NCBI RefSeq assembly: GCF_014851765.1
Contig: NZ_JACVAI010000001.1
Coordinates: 558,001-622,000, forward strand
Direction of reading: 5' to 3'
Source: Pseudomonas sp. PDM04
Lineage (GTDB): Bacteria; Pseudomonadota; Gammaproteobacteria; Pseudomonadales; Pseudomonadaceae
DNA: 64,000 nt
The notes under the pieces are model-generated. The model made no database searches. It saw only the letters and a program-made list of their open reading frames with translations, and was not told where the DNA came from. The position numbers were made by a program, and so were the translations under genes. Positions 8,711 through 17,899 of this stretch are shown here, in pieces. Every line of letters starts with the position of its first letter. Positions within the stretch are counted from its first letter, which is position 1.

Positions 8711-10120
8711 TCAATCCTCGACCACCCAGGTGTCCTTGGTTCCGCCGCCCTGAGAGGAGTTCACCACCAGGGAGCCTTCACGCAAGGCGACACGGGTCAG
8801 ACCACCGGGCACAACCCGGGTTTCGCGGCCAGACAATACAAACGGACGCAGGTCGATATGGCGCGGGGCAATGCCGTTTTCGACAAAGGTCGGGCAGGTC
8901 GACAGGGACAACGTCGGTTGCGCGATGTACGCGTGGGGCTTGGCCTTGATGCGCGCGCGGAACGATTCGATTTCCGCCGCCGTCGCCGCTGGCCCCACCA
9001 GCATCCCGTAACCGCCGGACCCCTGGGTTTCCTTGACCACCAGGTCCGGGAGATTGGCCAGGACATGGGAAAGCTCGGAAGGATTGCGACACTGGAACGT
9101 CGGGACGTTCTTCAGGATCGGCTCTTCGTCGAGGTAGAAACGGATCATGTCGGTGACAAACGGATACACCGACTTGTCGTCGGCCACGCCGGTGCCGATG
9201 GCATTCGCCAGCACCACGTTGCCCGAACGGTAGGACGACAGCAGTCCCGGGACGCCGAGCATCGAGTCGGGGTTGAACGCCAGCGGATCGAGGAACGCGT
9301 CGTCGAGCCGACGGTAGATCACATCGACCGCCTTGGGCCCGTCCGTGGTGCGCATGAACACCTTGTCATCACGCACGAACAGGTCAGCGCCCTCCACCAG
9401 CTCAACCCCCATTTCCCGGGCCAGAAACGCGTGCTCGAAAAAGGCACTGTTGAACCGGCCCGGCGTCAGCACCACCACGCTCGGGTTATCGATCGGGCTG
9501 GAGCTTTTCAGGGTGTCGAGCAACAGGTTCGGGTAGTGGTCGATCGGCGCGATGCGCTGGGTCGAGAACAACTCGGGGAACAGCCGCATCATCATCTTGC
9601 GGTCTTCGAGCATGTAGCTCACACCGCTGGGGGTGCGCAGGTTGTCCTCGAGCACGTAGTAGGTGCCGTCGCCATCGCGCACCAGATCGACCCCGGAAAT
9701 ATGGGAGTAGATATCCCGGTGCAGATCCAGGCCTTGCATCGCCAACTGGTACTGCTCGTTGGCCAGCACCTGTTCCGCCGGAATGATGCCGGCCCGGATG
9801 ATGCGCTGCTCGTGGTACAGGTCGGCGAGGAACATGTTCAACGCCTTGACCCGCTGGATGCAGCCGCGCTCGACAATCCGCCATTCGCTGGCCGGGATGC
9901 TGCGCGGAATGGTGTCGAAGGGAATCAGGCGCTCGGTGCCCTGCTCGTCCCCATAGAGCGTGAAGGTAATTCCGGCGCGATGAAACAGCAGATCGGCCTC
10001 GCGTCGCCGTTGAGCCAGCAGCTCGTCAGGCGTTTCAGCCAGCCAACGGGCAAACTCCCGGTAATGCGGGCGGACCTGGCCGCCGGCATCGTACATCTCA
10101 TCGTAATAGGTGCGGATCAT
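8711..10120 (-). CDS. Circularly permuted type 2 ATP-grasp protein
   Basis: This 469-residue protein is a predicted ATP-dependent carboxylate-amine ligase with circularly permuted ATP-grasp domains (formerly DUF404/DUF407). Visible family landmarks are the N-terminal MIRTYYDEMYDAGGQVRPHY, the central VLEDNLRTPSGVSYMLEDR nucleotide-site region near 160-180, and the C-terminal VNSSQGGGTKDTWV. The ATG at 10120 has an excellent AAGGAGT ribosome site 8 bases away and is chosen over an in-frame start 69 bases further out. It heads the operon with alpha-E and transglutaminase genes. A role in forming an unknown peptide or amide product is inferred. Confidence 0.9.
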   Translation of the reverse strand: MIRTYYDEMYDAGGQVRPHYREFARWLAETPDELLAQRRREADLLFHRAGITFTLYGDEQGTERLIPFDTIPRSIPASEWRIVERGCIQRVKALNMFLADLYHEQRIIRAGIIPAEQVLANEQYQLAMQGLDLHRDIYSHISGVDLVRDGDGTYYVLEDNLRTPSGVSYMLEDRKMMMRLFPELFSTQRIAPIDHYPNLLLDTLKSSSPIDNPSVVVLTPGRFNSAFFEHAFLAREMGVELVEGADLFVRDDKVFMRTTDGPKAVDVIYRRLDDAFLDPLAFNPDSMLGVPGLLSSYRSGNVVLANAIGTGVADDKSVYPFVTDMIRFYLDEEPILKNVPTFQCRNPSELSHVLANLPDLVVKETQGSGGYGMLVGPAATAAEIESFRARIKAKPHAYIAQPTLSLSTCPTFVENGIAPRHIDLRPFVLSGRETRVVPGGLTRVALREGSLVVNSSQGGGTKDTWVVED

Positions 10121-10289
10121 GCCGTACTCCTTGTCACCCGGACTGACAGGCCTTCGCAAGGCCCGTGCCATCGGCATAAACGCTTTCATATCAATCGGTT
10201 GGAAAACCGCCCCGGCTACGCCGCACCATTCCTGTGCGCCAAATGCCCCAACCTGATGATCCCCGCTTCATTGCAAAGCAATGCTGTCG

Positions 10290-10411
10290 TCTATCAGCAG
10301 CATAGCCAGAGTTGATTTCACTGCCCGGCCGTGGATGCGGATAATCCACTCATTCGCTGGAAATGCTCACCGAACTTCCCTTTTAGCCGCCTGCCCAGGC
10401 GGCTTTTTTTT
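10290..10411 (+). ncRNA. Candidate small RNA with orphan terminator
   Basis: A strong plus-strand Rho-independent terminator ends this stretch, yet no plus-strand gene lies between 10120 and it. A second stable hairpin, GTGGAT-loop-ATCCAC (10331-10349), carries GGA in its loop, and two further GGA triplets lie nearby. This combination suggests a trans-acting sRNA of roughly 100-120 bases. The 5' end is not defined and the left coordinate is arbitrary. It could instead be a leftover terminator. The rest of interval 10121-10289 holds the ATP-grasp promoter region and nothing else I can identify. Confidence 0.4.
10385..10411 (+). terminator. Rho-independent terminator without an annotated gene
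   Basis: AGCCGCC (10385-10391), a six-base loop and GGCGGCT (10398-10404) are followed by an eight-base T-run, all reading on the plus strand. The minus strand has no T-run after the stem, so the signal is directional and points to a plus-strand transcript. Confidence 0.85.
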
Positions 10412-10465
10412 GTTCGGCATTCTTGTTTCAGGATTTTGCCAACACGCTTTTCCGCCGCGCACAAA

Positions 10466-10498
10466 CGAAAACGGCCAACCCGAAGGTCAGCCGTTGTT
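10466..10498 (-). terminator. Terminator of the RraB-like gene
   Basis: AACGGC (10470-10475) and GCCGTT (10490-10495) with inner complementary AACC/GGT pairs form a hairpin. On the minus strand it is followed by TTTTCGTTT. It lies about 20 bp downstream of the stop codon at 10516. Confidence 0.75.
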
Positions 10499-10515
10499 GG
10501 CTACTGTTCATGATG

Positions 10516-10860
10516 TCAGGCGAGTCGCCCTCGTACCTCCTGCTTGACGCCCCATCCTTCGATAATGCCGCCCAATGGCTCGACCACAGCCTCGAAATCC
10601 TGCTCAAAGTCGCCAATGCCGTCATAGGTGGCGTACATCACCTTGCTCAGTTCCAGGGACCACGCACCGTCGTCCCGAGCGCTGACCTGTGCATTCAAGG
10701 ACTCACCACAATAATGCCCCGCCGCCCTGCGTGCCCGCTCCTCGTCCGGGAAAATGGCGTAGAACTCGATGGGATGGAATCGTGAAAAATCGAAACCGCC
10801 TTCTTTCATGCGGCGCAGCACCGAGCTGCTGATGTCTTCTTGATAGGCTTCTGTGCTCAT
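10516..10860 (-). CDS. RraB-like ribonuclease E inhibitor family protein
   Basis: This 114-residue acidic cytoplasmic protein resembles the RraB family, whose E. coli member binds RNase E and modulates mRNA decay. Features seen are the N-terminal helix SSSVLRRMKEGGFD, the segment HPIEFYAIFPDEERARRAA, and the C-terminal ferredoxin-like part ending in GGIIEGWGVKQE. Length is in the family range. The gene stands alone with its own terminator. Function in Pseudomonas is inferred from family only. Confidence 0.75.
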   Translation of the reverse strand: MSTEAYQEDISSSVLRRMKEGGFDFSRFHPIEFYAIFPDEERARRAAGHYCGESLNAQVSARDDGAWSLELSKVMYATYDGIGDFEQDFEAVVEPLGGIIEGWGVKQEVRGRLA

Positions 10861-11064
10861 GAAACGTCCTCCTCAAACCGATGGATAGACTTTCCGTACT
10901 CCCGACGCCCGCATCCTGAAAACGCGAGCACTGCGATGGGAAACAAGCATGTAGCTGACAAGACCAGACCTTAGCGATCCATTCGCTGATCTCGCTTGCA
11001 GATTAGCCCTTTGTCAGCGGCGCTGCCAAGGTCTGGTTGTGACACAGGTGTGCCTGGAGGTGTA

Positions 11065-11298
11065 TCAGACGGGAGTGATGCCGAGGATTTGTATGCTGTT
11101 CTGGGTCTTGAGATCTTTTACGCTCGCATCCGCCGTTCGCCCTTCCAGATCGTTCAGATCCAGCTCGGCGGCGACGGGCAGGAGCCGGGCCTTGATGAGC
11201 TTGGCGGCTTGCTCGTTATCCGGGCATTCGCTGCACTCAAAGGTTTCATCGACTGTTTCGCCGTGATCATCCACGAAAGTGATCTTCCACTTTTGCAT
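11065..11298 (-). CDS. Conserved small hypothetical protein, 77 residues
   Basis: The frame is open to 11415, but the ATG at 11298 (MQKWKITFVDDHGETVDE) has a GAGG ribosome site and is the likely start; the longer version would translate part of a REP element. The protein is small, acidic and soluble, with CSEC and LLPVAAELDLNDLEGR as memorable segments. I recall similar proteins in many Pseudomonas next to speE, but no function is known. It lies downstream of speE on the same strand, separated by a REPIN. Confidence 0.7.
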   Translation of the reverse strand: MQKWKITFVDDHGETVDETFECSECPDNEQAAKLIKARLLPVAAELDLNDLEGRTADASVKDLKTQNSIQILGITPV

Positions 11299-11379
11299 CA
11301 AAGCCTCCTCGAACAAACCCGTATGTGGGTTCACCTTCATCTGGACTTGTGCTCTGGATGATCGTTCACAAAAAAAGCG

Positions 11380-11467
11380 GTGGGAGCGAGCCTGCTCGCG
11401 ATAGCGGTGTCCCATTCAGAATCAATGTGACAGAAAGGTCGCTATCGCGAGCAGGTTCGCTCCTACA
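11380..11467. repeat. REPIN (inverted pair of REP elements)
   Basis: Two REP cores, GTGGGAGCGAGCCTGCTCGC at the left and its near reverse complement at the right, flank a roughly 35-base middle. It lies between speE and the downstream small gene and can fold into a long hairpin. Confidence 0.85.
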
Positions 11468-11486
11468 GGGAATTGCCCGTAAAGCC

Positions 11487-12362
<876 letters not shown>

Positions 12363-12523
12363 GGGAAGTGCTCCGATGAATGCGGGTGGCAACGGACGGT
12401 TACCCGCCCATGATGGCCAATCGATCCGCTCGATTGGCCGAGAAAGGCGCGCATTCTACGTTGCGGAAGATGACAGGTCGAACGTCGGTTCACGACTCGA
12501 TACAAAACCTTTGAGGCAGAGCC

Positions 12524-12616
12524 TGTGTGGGAGCGAGCCTGCTCGCGATGGCGGTCTGTCTGCCGATTCGATATCGAATCGACTGCCGCTATCGCGAGCA
12601 GGCTCGCTCCCACAGG
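12524..12616. repeat. REPIN
   Basis: GTGTGGGAGCGAGCCTGCTC and its reverse-complement partner GAGCAGGCTCGCTCCCACA flank a middle whose centre is itself palindromic (GATTCGATATCGAATC). The whole can fold as one long hairpin. It lies between speE and the small membrane gene. Confidence 0.9.
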
Positions 12617-12639
12617 AGGCTGTGTTTGTCGCCCGGTTG

Positions 12640-12831
12640 CTAGATCCGCACATTCCCACGTGGTCCGGCGATGGCCCAGATGATCAGGCCCAGCACCGGC
12701 AGGAGCAGGATCAGCAGCACCCAGACGATTTTCATCCCGGTACTGGCGCCACTTTTCAGCACGTTGATGATTGCCCAGATGTCCAGGGCAAGAATGATCA
12801 GGCCGATCAGGCCATTGAACGTGGAACCCAT
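12640..12831 (-). CDS. Small PLDc_N-type two-span membrane protein
   Basis: This 63-residue protein has two hydrophobic helices, about residues 6-25 and 33-54. They are joined by a short polar loop with KSGASTGMK, which is the pattern of the PLDc_N domain (the membrane anchor of cardiolipin synthases found alone in small proteins). A basic tail PRGNVRI follows. The ATG at 12831 has AGGGAG upstream. The catalytic HKD part of phospholipases is absent, so it is not an enzyme by itself. Its role is unknown. Confidence 0.8.
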   Translation of the reverse strand: MGSTFNGLIGLIILALDIWAIINVLKSGASTGMKIVWVLLILLLPVLGLIIWAIAGPRGNVRI

Positions 12832-12901
12832 GGTGTCGCTCCCTAAGAGTGATATGCCCTCTTAGGATAGTCGGCCCTTGCCAGGGTTCCGTTTTATTCG
12901 A

Positions 12902-13432
12902 TTAAACGTGGATCGCGACTTTCAAGGCTTCCAGGGCAGGCGCGGCGGCAATACCGACCTCGGCGCACAGCTCGAGCACCCGAGGGACATCGTTGCCATA
13001 GACCAGCACCACTTGCAGTTCGTCGTCGAGCAGCTGGCTGAAGTTCATCAGCGTGTAGCCGCCGCTTTCCTTGTTCAGGCTGTCCATCTGCACCTGGATG
13101 CGATTGAGCGCGGTGAGCGCCTCGGTCTTCGCCAGTTGCCGGGGCTTGATATTGAACGTCACGTCCGGGCCGAACGAGGCGACGATCTGCGCGAACAGGT
13201 CCATATAGGTGTCGGCCTGGAACAGCACGGTTTCCGGCAGGCTGCCGACCACCACCCACTCGCCCAAAGGAATCGGGAAAGTGTCGTCGTAGTTGATGTC
13301 GGGATTGGCTGTCAGAAAAGCCTCCGGGTCGGCGTAGGCCTGGGCAGCTTCATCAGCCACTTTGAGGATTTCGTCTTCGCCCATGCACCCGGAGCTGATT
13401 TTGCTGATGAGTTCGACGAGTGCGGCTTTCAT
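12902..13432 (-). CDS. Conserved hypothetical protein, 176 residues
   Basis: The ATG at 13432 (MKAALVELISKISSG) is chosen; the frame extends upstream to 13579 but would run into the chemoreceptor promoter. The protein is acidic and soluble, without signal peptide or membrane segments. Segments such as PLGEWVVVGSLPETVLFQAD and LLDDELQVVLVYGNDVPRVL suggest an alpha/beta fold. I recall similar uncharacterised proteins in other Pseudomonas but cannot assign a family. It is divergent from the chemoreceptor gene, with 176 bp between the two starts. Confidence 0.65.
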   Translation of the reverse strand: MKAALVELISKISSGCMGEDEILKVADEAAQAYADPEAFLTANPDINYDDTFPIPLGEWVVVGSLPETVLFQADTYMDLFAQIVASFGPDVTFNIKPRQLAKTEALTALNRIQVQMDSLNKESGGYTLMNFSQLLDDELQVVLVYGNDVPRVLELCAEVGIAAAPALEALKVAIHV

Positions 13433-13608
13433 GGGGCGGAGTCCTGTAGCAAGGGAATTTTGAAGCCGCAAAGGATAACGCATAACGCCTGCAAAGGCTG
13501 TGCGGGTGCGTCGATGGGAAGGTTGACCCATATCAAGATCCACGGCACGGTATAGGGCAAAATGCTGGCACCTTGCCAATGCTGTTTCCGCTATCAGAGA
13601 AAACCTCC

Positions 13609-15090
13609 ATGGGTGCCTGGATTAGCAATATCTCGCTGAAATACAAATTCTGGGCGGTCAACGCCGTCGCCTTTGTCACCACCCTGTTGTTGGTGCTGTA
13701 CGCCGTGCAGCTCGAACAGCAGTCGCGCAGCCATGCGGCGCAAACGTCCGCACAGGCGCAGGCGCGCTTGCTCGGCGCCTGGCCCGCCGGGCAGCCACTG
13801 CCCAAGAATGACAACTTGCTGACGTTCAATCGCGGGCAGGCCCCGGTGTTGAACGACCAGCCCCTGCAGGAACTGGCAGAGGCCAATGGCTGGGTCGAAT
13901 TCCATTCGATGCCACTGTTCGGTGACAACCCGTTACTGGGCGCTGAAGTGCTCACCCGCACCGACGGTCAGCGCGTCGCGGTGATCGCTCATGGGCCGAG
14001 CCTGGCTCAGGTGTTCAGCGAGCGTTTCGTCAACTACGCGGCGGCGGTGTTCATCCTGATGCTGGCGATGCTCGGGGCCTCGCAATTGTTGATCCGCTTC
14101 CTGCTGAGCCAACTCAATACGTTGAAGGACGTGATGTTGCACGTTGAGAAAACCGGCGACCTGGCGGCGCGAGTGCCGCTGTCCTGCTCGGACGAAGTCG
14201 GGCAGATGGCGGGCGCATTCAACGCCATGCAGGCCGGTTATCAACGCGTGGTCAACACCGTCGCCAACACCGCCCGGCAACTCGATGTCGGCGCCGCACG
14301 CCTGGCATCGAGCATGAACGAGGTGCAACACGGCATGCTCGGCCAGCAAAGTGAAACCGACCAGGCTGCCACGGCGATCAACGAGATGACCGCCACGGTC
14401 CATCACATTGCCCAACACGCCGGCGCCACACGCGACCTCTCGCAATCGGCCGATACCCTGGCCGGCAGCGGCCAGGAAGTGGTCATGCGTGTGCAGAAGT
14501 CCATCGCCGGGCTATCCACCGGCGTGCAGCAGACGGCCGAGATGATCCAGCGCCTGGCCGAAGACAGCCAGAAGATCAACGGCGTGGTCAATGTGATTCA
14601 CAGCATCGCCGAGCAAACCAACCTGCTGGCGCTGAACGCGGCCATCGAGGCGGCGCGGGCCGGGGAAATGGGCCGCGGCTTTGCGGTGGTCGCCGATGAA
14701 GTGCGCAACCTGGCCAAGCGCGTGCAGATCTCCACCGACGAAATCACCTTGATGGTGTCGGCGCTGCAGGCCGGGACCCGGGATGCGGTGGATTTCATGC
14801 AGGAAAGCTCCTTCAAGGCCGACGATTGCGTGCAACAGGCGCAGGAAGCCGGTGCCGCGCTCGCGGAAATCACCGGCGCCGTGGCGCAAATGCGTGAAAG
14901 CAACACGCAGATCGCGGTGGCCGCACAGCAGCAGAGCCAGGTCGCTGAAGAGATGAACCGCGCGGTGGTGGGCATTCGCGACGTGACCGAGAACACGGTG
15001 CAGCAGACCGTGAATTCGGCGACCACCAGTAACGAGCTGGCGGCGTTGGCCGGGGAACTGAGCAGGGCGATCGGGCAGTTGAAGCTCTGA
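13609..15090 (+). CDS. Methyl-accepting chemotaxis protein
   Basis: This 493-residue chemoreceptor has a first membrane helix near 14-34 and a short periplasmic ligand domain (about 35-140). A second helix lies near 141-162 ([19 protein letters not shown]), with a HAMP linker at 163-215. The cytoplasmic four-helix hairpin follows, and its tip near 340-370 carries [20 protein letters not shown] and [17 protein letters not shown], the CheA/CheW contact region. The periplasmic domain is too short for a dCACHE and its ligand is unknown. Start: the ATG at 13609 ([15 protein letters not shown]) follows the family pattern better than the in-frame codon at 13573. No C-terminal CheR-binding pentapeptide is seen. 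Confidence 0.92.
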   Translation: MGAWISNISLKYKFWAVNAVAFVTTLLLVLYAVQLEQQSRSHAAQTSAQAQARLLGAWPAGQPLPKNDNLLTFNRGQAPVLNDQPLQELAEANGWVEFHSMPLFGDNPLLGAEVLTRTDGQRVAVIAHGPSLAQVFSERFVNYAAAVFILMLAMLGASQLLIRFLLSQLNTLKDVMLHVEKTGDLAARVPLSCSDEVGQMAGAFNAMQAGYQRVVNTVANTARQLDVGAARLASSMNEVQHGMLGQQSETDQAATAINEMTATVHHIAQHAGATRDLSQSADTLAGSGQEVVMRVQKSIAGLSTGVQQTAEMIQRLAEDSQKINGVVNVIHSIAEQTNLLALNAAIEAARAGEMGRGFAVVADEVRNLAKRVQISTDEITLMVSALQAGTRDAVDFMQESSFKADDCVQQAQEAGAALAEITGAVAQMRESNTQIAVAAQQQSQVAEEMNRAVVGIRDVTENTVQQTVNSATTSNELAALAGELSRAIGQLKL

Positions 15091-15094
15091 TGGC

Positions 15095-15150
15095 CCCTTC
15101 GCGAGCGAGCCCGCTTCCACAGTGGACGGGGAGCGGCTTGCTCGCCAAGG
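15095..15150. repeat. Degenerate REP pair
   Basis: CTTCGCGAGCGAGCCCGCTTCCAC and a partial opposite copy (GGGAGCGGCTTGCTCGCCAAGG) lie directly downstream of the chemoreceptor stop. They resemble the other REPs of the window but with several mismatches. Confidence 0.6.
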
Positions 15151-15279
15151 CATCAGATTGAGCACCATCAAGATTGCCCATGAATGCCTATCGCTCCCAT
15201 AGCCAACCACGATTCGCCGCCCGCCCCGACCGGGCCTATCCTTAAACCCAGTGTTCAACATGGATTGAGGATCGTCATC

Positions 15280-15645
15280 ATGGGCAAACGTCACCCCAAC
15301 CTTCCCACCTGGCAATGGCGCGCCTACCCCGGCAACCACCAGCACCCGACCAATCTGGTGCTGCACCTGATTGCCGTGCCACTGTTCATCGTCGCATTCC
15401 TGTTGATGGTATCCGGGGTGTTCAGCCTGAGCTTCGCGAACTTCGCGATTGGCGTGATTGGCCTGCTGGCGGCATTGGGCCTGCAACGTCACGGTCACAG
15501 CCTGGAGGCGCAGGCCTCCGAGCCGTTCAGTGATCGCAAGGATGCAGTGTCGCGTTTACTGGTCGAGCAGTTTTTGACCTTCCCGCGTTTTTTCCTCAGC
15601 GGTGGCTGGTGGCGCGCCTGGCGTGAGCGCCACCGTCGCCACTGA
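15280..15645 (+). CDS. Mpo1-like (DUF962) membrane protein
   Basis: This 121-residue protein starts MGKRHPNLPTWQW. The motif YPGNHQHPTNLVLH (residues 16-29) is followed by two hydrophobic segments (about 30-50 and 55-70) and a second His cluster GLQRHGHSLEAQ near 72-83. This His-before-helix layout matches DUF962, whose yeast member Mpo1 is an Fe2+-dependent dioxygenase of 2-hydroxy fatty acid degradation. The frame is open upstream to 15184, but the ATG at 15280 begins at the conserved part. The stop at 15643-15645 directly abuts the convergent thioesterase gene. Enzymatic role is inferred from family only. Confidence 0.7.
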   Translation: MGKRHPNLPTWQWRAYPGNHQHPTNLVLHLIAVPLFIVAFLLMVSGVFSLSFANFAIGVIGLLAALGLQRHGHSLEAQASEPFSDRKDAVSRLLVEQFLTFPRFFLSGGWWRAWRERHRRH

Positions 15646-16443
15646 TCAGGCGAAAATCGTCACGGTCTGCCGGCTCATGGCGATCAAGCGACCGTCCGCA
15701 CTCCACAGGTTCGCCGCCGCGTGACCGTAGCCGTCAGCGGCATGCTCGATTTCAACCAGGTATTTGCACCAGTCCAGCGTGCTCAGTGCGAGCAACGGCT
15801 GGACGAATTCGATGGTCCAGGTCAGCGTGCTGCCCATCGCCGGTCTGTTCAGGTGCGGCAACAACGAAGGCGGCCAGGCATCCACCAGCGCCAGAAGATG
15901 CGACTCACTCACCGCCTCTTCCTTCACATCCCCGCGCAAGCGCACCCACCCTCCCATCTCCCGGGACTTGTTGCCGGTGAACGGCAAGCCGCCAACGCTC
16001 CAGCGCATCGCCAGGTGGCGCATGAACTCCGGCGTCACGCCTTTGATGTAGGGCAGTTCCTGACAGTCGTCCCAGTGTTTCATTTCGGGAGCAGGCTTGG
16101 CCGCCACCGCCACTTCGGACGGCCGCGAGGCCCCGAAGCTTCCCTGCACCAACGTCACCACCTGGCCCTTTTGCACGGCACGCCCCAGCACCTGGCTGAC
16201 CGCCTTGCCTTCGCGCAGCACGTCGACTTCGAAACTGACCGGCACGTCGGGCTCAACCGGCCCGACGAAGGTAATCGCCAGCGAACGCACGGGGCGATCC
16301 GCCGGCACGCTGGCGCGCATGGCTTCGAATTGCAAGGCCGCCACCAGGCCGCCGAAACTGGCCCGGCCCTGCGCCCATTCGGCCGGAATGGACAGCTCCA
16401 GCGGCTGGTTGCGGACAGCGTCGAGCAGATCGGAAAAGCGCAT
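15646..16443 (-). CDS. Acyl-CoA thioesterase, double hot-dog (TesB-like)
   Basis: This 265-residue protein has two hot-dog domains in tandem. The N-terminal half shows WAQGRASFGGLVAALQFEAM and RSLAITFVGPVEPD, the usual substrate-binding helix and strand of TesB/YbgC-like enzymes. The C-terminal half shows ALVDAWPPSLLPHL and TLTWTIEFVQPL. It should hydrolyse acyl-CoA thioesters in the cytoplasm, but chain-length preference cannot be read. Its stop codon abuts that of the convergent DUF962 gene. The ATG at 16443 is used. Confidence 0.82.
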   Translation of the reverse strand: MRFSDLLDAVRNQPLELSIPAEWAQGRASFGGLVAALQFEAMRASVPADRPVRSLAITFVGPVEPDVPVSFEVDVLREGKAVSQVLGRAVQKGQVVTLVQGSFGASRPSEVAVAAKPAPEMKHWDDCQELPYIKGVTPEFMRHLAMRWSVGGLPFTGNKSREMGGWVRLRGDVKEEAVSESHLLALVDAWPPSLLPHLNRPAMGSTLTWTIEFVQPLLALSTLDWCKYLVEIEHAADGYGHAAANLWSADGRLIAMSRQTVTIFA

Positions 16444-16550
16444 GAAAACCTCGAGGTGCAGGAAAAGGATCGAGGGATATTAACCAGCACCGAAGATCGG
16501 TACAGCACTTATTCCGGCCAAAGACGCGGACAGATAGGCCGTCATTCCAA

Positions 16551-16590
16551 ACCCCATGCGGGAGCGAGCCTGCTCGCTCCCGCATGGGGT
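16551..16590. repeat. Perfect 19-bp palindrome (REP) overlapping a stop codon
   Basis: ACCCCATGCGGGAGCGAGC and its exact reverse complement are separated by two bases. The right arm's last base is the last base of the stop codon of the CHAD gene, so the hairpin begins exactly at the end of that gene. It probably works as transcription end or mRNA stabiliser. Confidence 0.85.
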
Positions 16591-17357
16591 CAGGATTTGA
16601 AACAGGCGCCGCTGAGTTTGTCGAGCACCCGGTCGGCGCGGGACTCGGCCTTGGCCATGGTGGTCTTCCAAACGGCCACGCAAGGTTGCAGATCGTCTTC
16701 TTCCTCGGCCCGGGCCAACCATTGCCAGGCATCGTGCCAATCCCCCAGGGCTGCCTGGGCTGATTTCAGCCTGGGCAGCGCCGGCTCCGGCAAGCGATCG
16801 AGTTCCGGATAGGCCTCGATGCCATAGCGTACGCGCTTGATCAGCAGCCGCAAGCGGTGCCGATCATGGGCGGGATCGTGCAATGCCTGATCGAGTTTCT
16901 TCCACTGTTTGGCCAGCCGCTTCTCGATGCGTTTGCGCAGGCCCTTGAGCAAGCCATGGTACTGAGCCGCCCGCAAGAAACGTGGAAAGGCGTCGAGCAC
17001 CATCAGCAATTGCGCCAGCTCGGCACTGGTCGCCACGGCCGGGTAGGCCACCTCCATCTGCGCCATGCGCCGCTGCGCGGCTTCGGGCTGGTTGTGCTGG
17101 AGCAGATACGCTGCCAGCACTTCGCGGTCGCGCAGCGGCGTGGTCAGGTCACCGACCCGCGACGCCGCCGCTTCCAGTTGTTCGACCCCGGGCAAGCCGC
17201 GCAATGGCCGCAGCAGGCTGCGCAAGCGGCGAACGCTAGTGCGCAGGTCGTGCAACGCTTCCGGGTCGGTGCGGGCCTGCAGACGTGCCTGGCAGGCCAA
17301 CAAGCGGACTTCTAGACCCAGCACATGGGCCACCAACCGATCAACCAAAGCGGACAT
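16590..17357 (-). CDS. CHAD domain protein
   Basis: This 255-residue, Arg/His-rich helical protein carries the two His-containing helices of the CHAD family: HDLRTSVRRLRSLLRPL near 36-52 and HRLRLLIKRVRYGIEAY near 165-181. CHAD domains bind inorganic polyphosphate through these basic residues and often accompany CYTH phosphatases. No CYTH gene is adjacent here. The ATG at 17357 (MSALVDRLVAHVLG) follows GGGGA; the frame runs 45 bases further upstream but without a better site. It is separated by 41 bp from the upstream lipoprotein gene on the same strand. Confidence 0.9.
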   Translation of the reverse strand: MSALVDRLVAHVLGLEVRLLACQARLQARTDPEALHDLRTSVRRLRSLLRPLRGLPGVEQLEAAASRVGDLTTPLRDREVLAAYLLQHNQPEAAQRRMAQMEVAYPAVATSAELAQLLMVLDAFPRFLRAAQYHGLLKGLRKRIEKRLAKQWKKLDQALHDPAHDRHRLRLLIKRVRYGIEAYPELDRLPEPALPRLKSAQAALGDWHDAWQWLARAEEEDDLQPCVAVWKTTMAKAESRADRVLDKLSGACFKS

Positions 17358-17398
17358 CGTTTTTTCCCCGAATCGAATGCGGATGCCTACATCATGCC

Positions 17399-17677
17399 TC
17401 AACGGCCAGCGCGGGACTCACGAATGTAGAAACGGGCCTTTTCCGCCTTGCTGGTGCAGCCCTCATAAGCTTCGAACTGCTGTTGCGTCTTGGCGCCGGT
17501 CAGCAGCGACAGCGCTTTGGAGTAGCTGACCGTACCGGCGAAACCTTCGGCCTTGGCCAGGTCCAGTTCATGCCAGGCCGCATCGATCTGGCTGCCGCAA
17601 CTTTCGCGATAGGCCGTTTTACCGGCGCAACCGGCAAGGGCCAGGGCAATCAAAGGCACACAGATCCAGGCTTTCAT
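17399..17677 (-). CDS. Small putative lipoprotein, 92 residues
   Basis: The N-terminus MKAWICVPLIALALAGCAGK is a clear lipoprotein signal peptide with lipobox LAGC, Cys17 being the lipid-anchored residue. The next residues are Ala-Gly rather than Asp, so outer-membrane sorting is expected. The mature part of about 75 residues is helical, with two further Cys (ESCGSQ and YEGCTSK) that could form a disulfide. A GTG one codon upstream is an alternative start. I do not recognise a family. It may be cotranscribed with the CHAD gene. Confidence 0.7.
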   Translation of the reverse strand: MKAWICVPLIALALAGCAGKTAYRESCGSQIDAAWHELDLAKAEGFAGTVSYSKALSLLTGAKTQQQFEAYEGCTSKAEKARFYIRESRAGR

Positions 17678-17899
17678 CACTCACACCTCAACATTAGGTA
17701 AACAGTCGTGCAGGTAAGACGGTGCGGCGCGTGAAAAGTGCCTTGGCCCCGTCGTGGAAACTCTAGCGTTGGCAAGAATACCCATCTGCCACCCTGACCT
17801 GTCGAAAAAACGACGCGTTCAGCCCGTGGAACGACTTCAGCGATTGAAGCGGGTCCCTCGATGGGTGCATTGTTGAACCTTGTCAGACGAGGTCGATTC

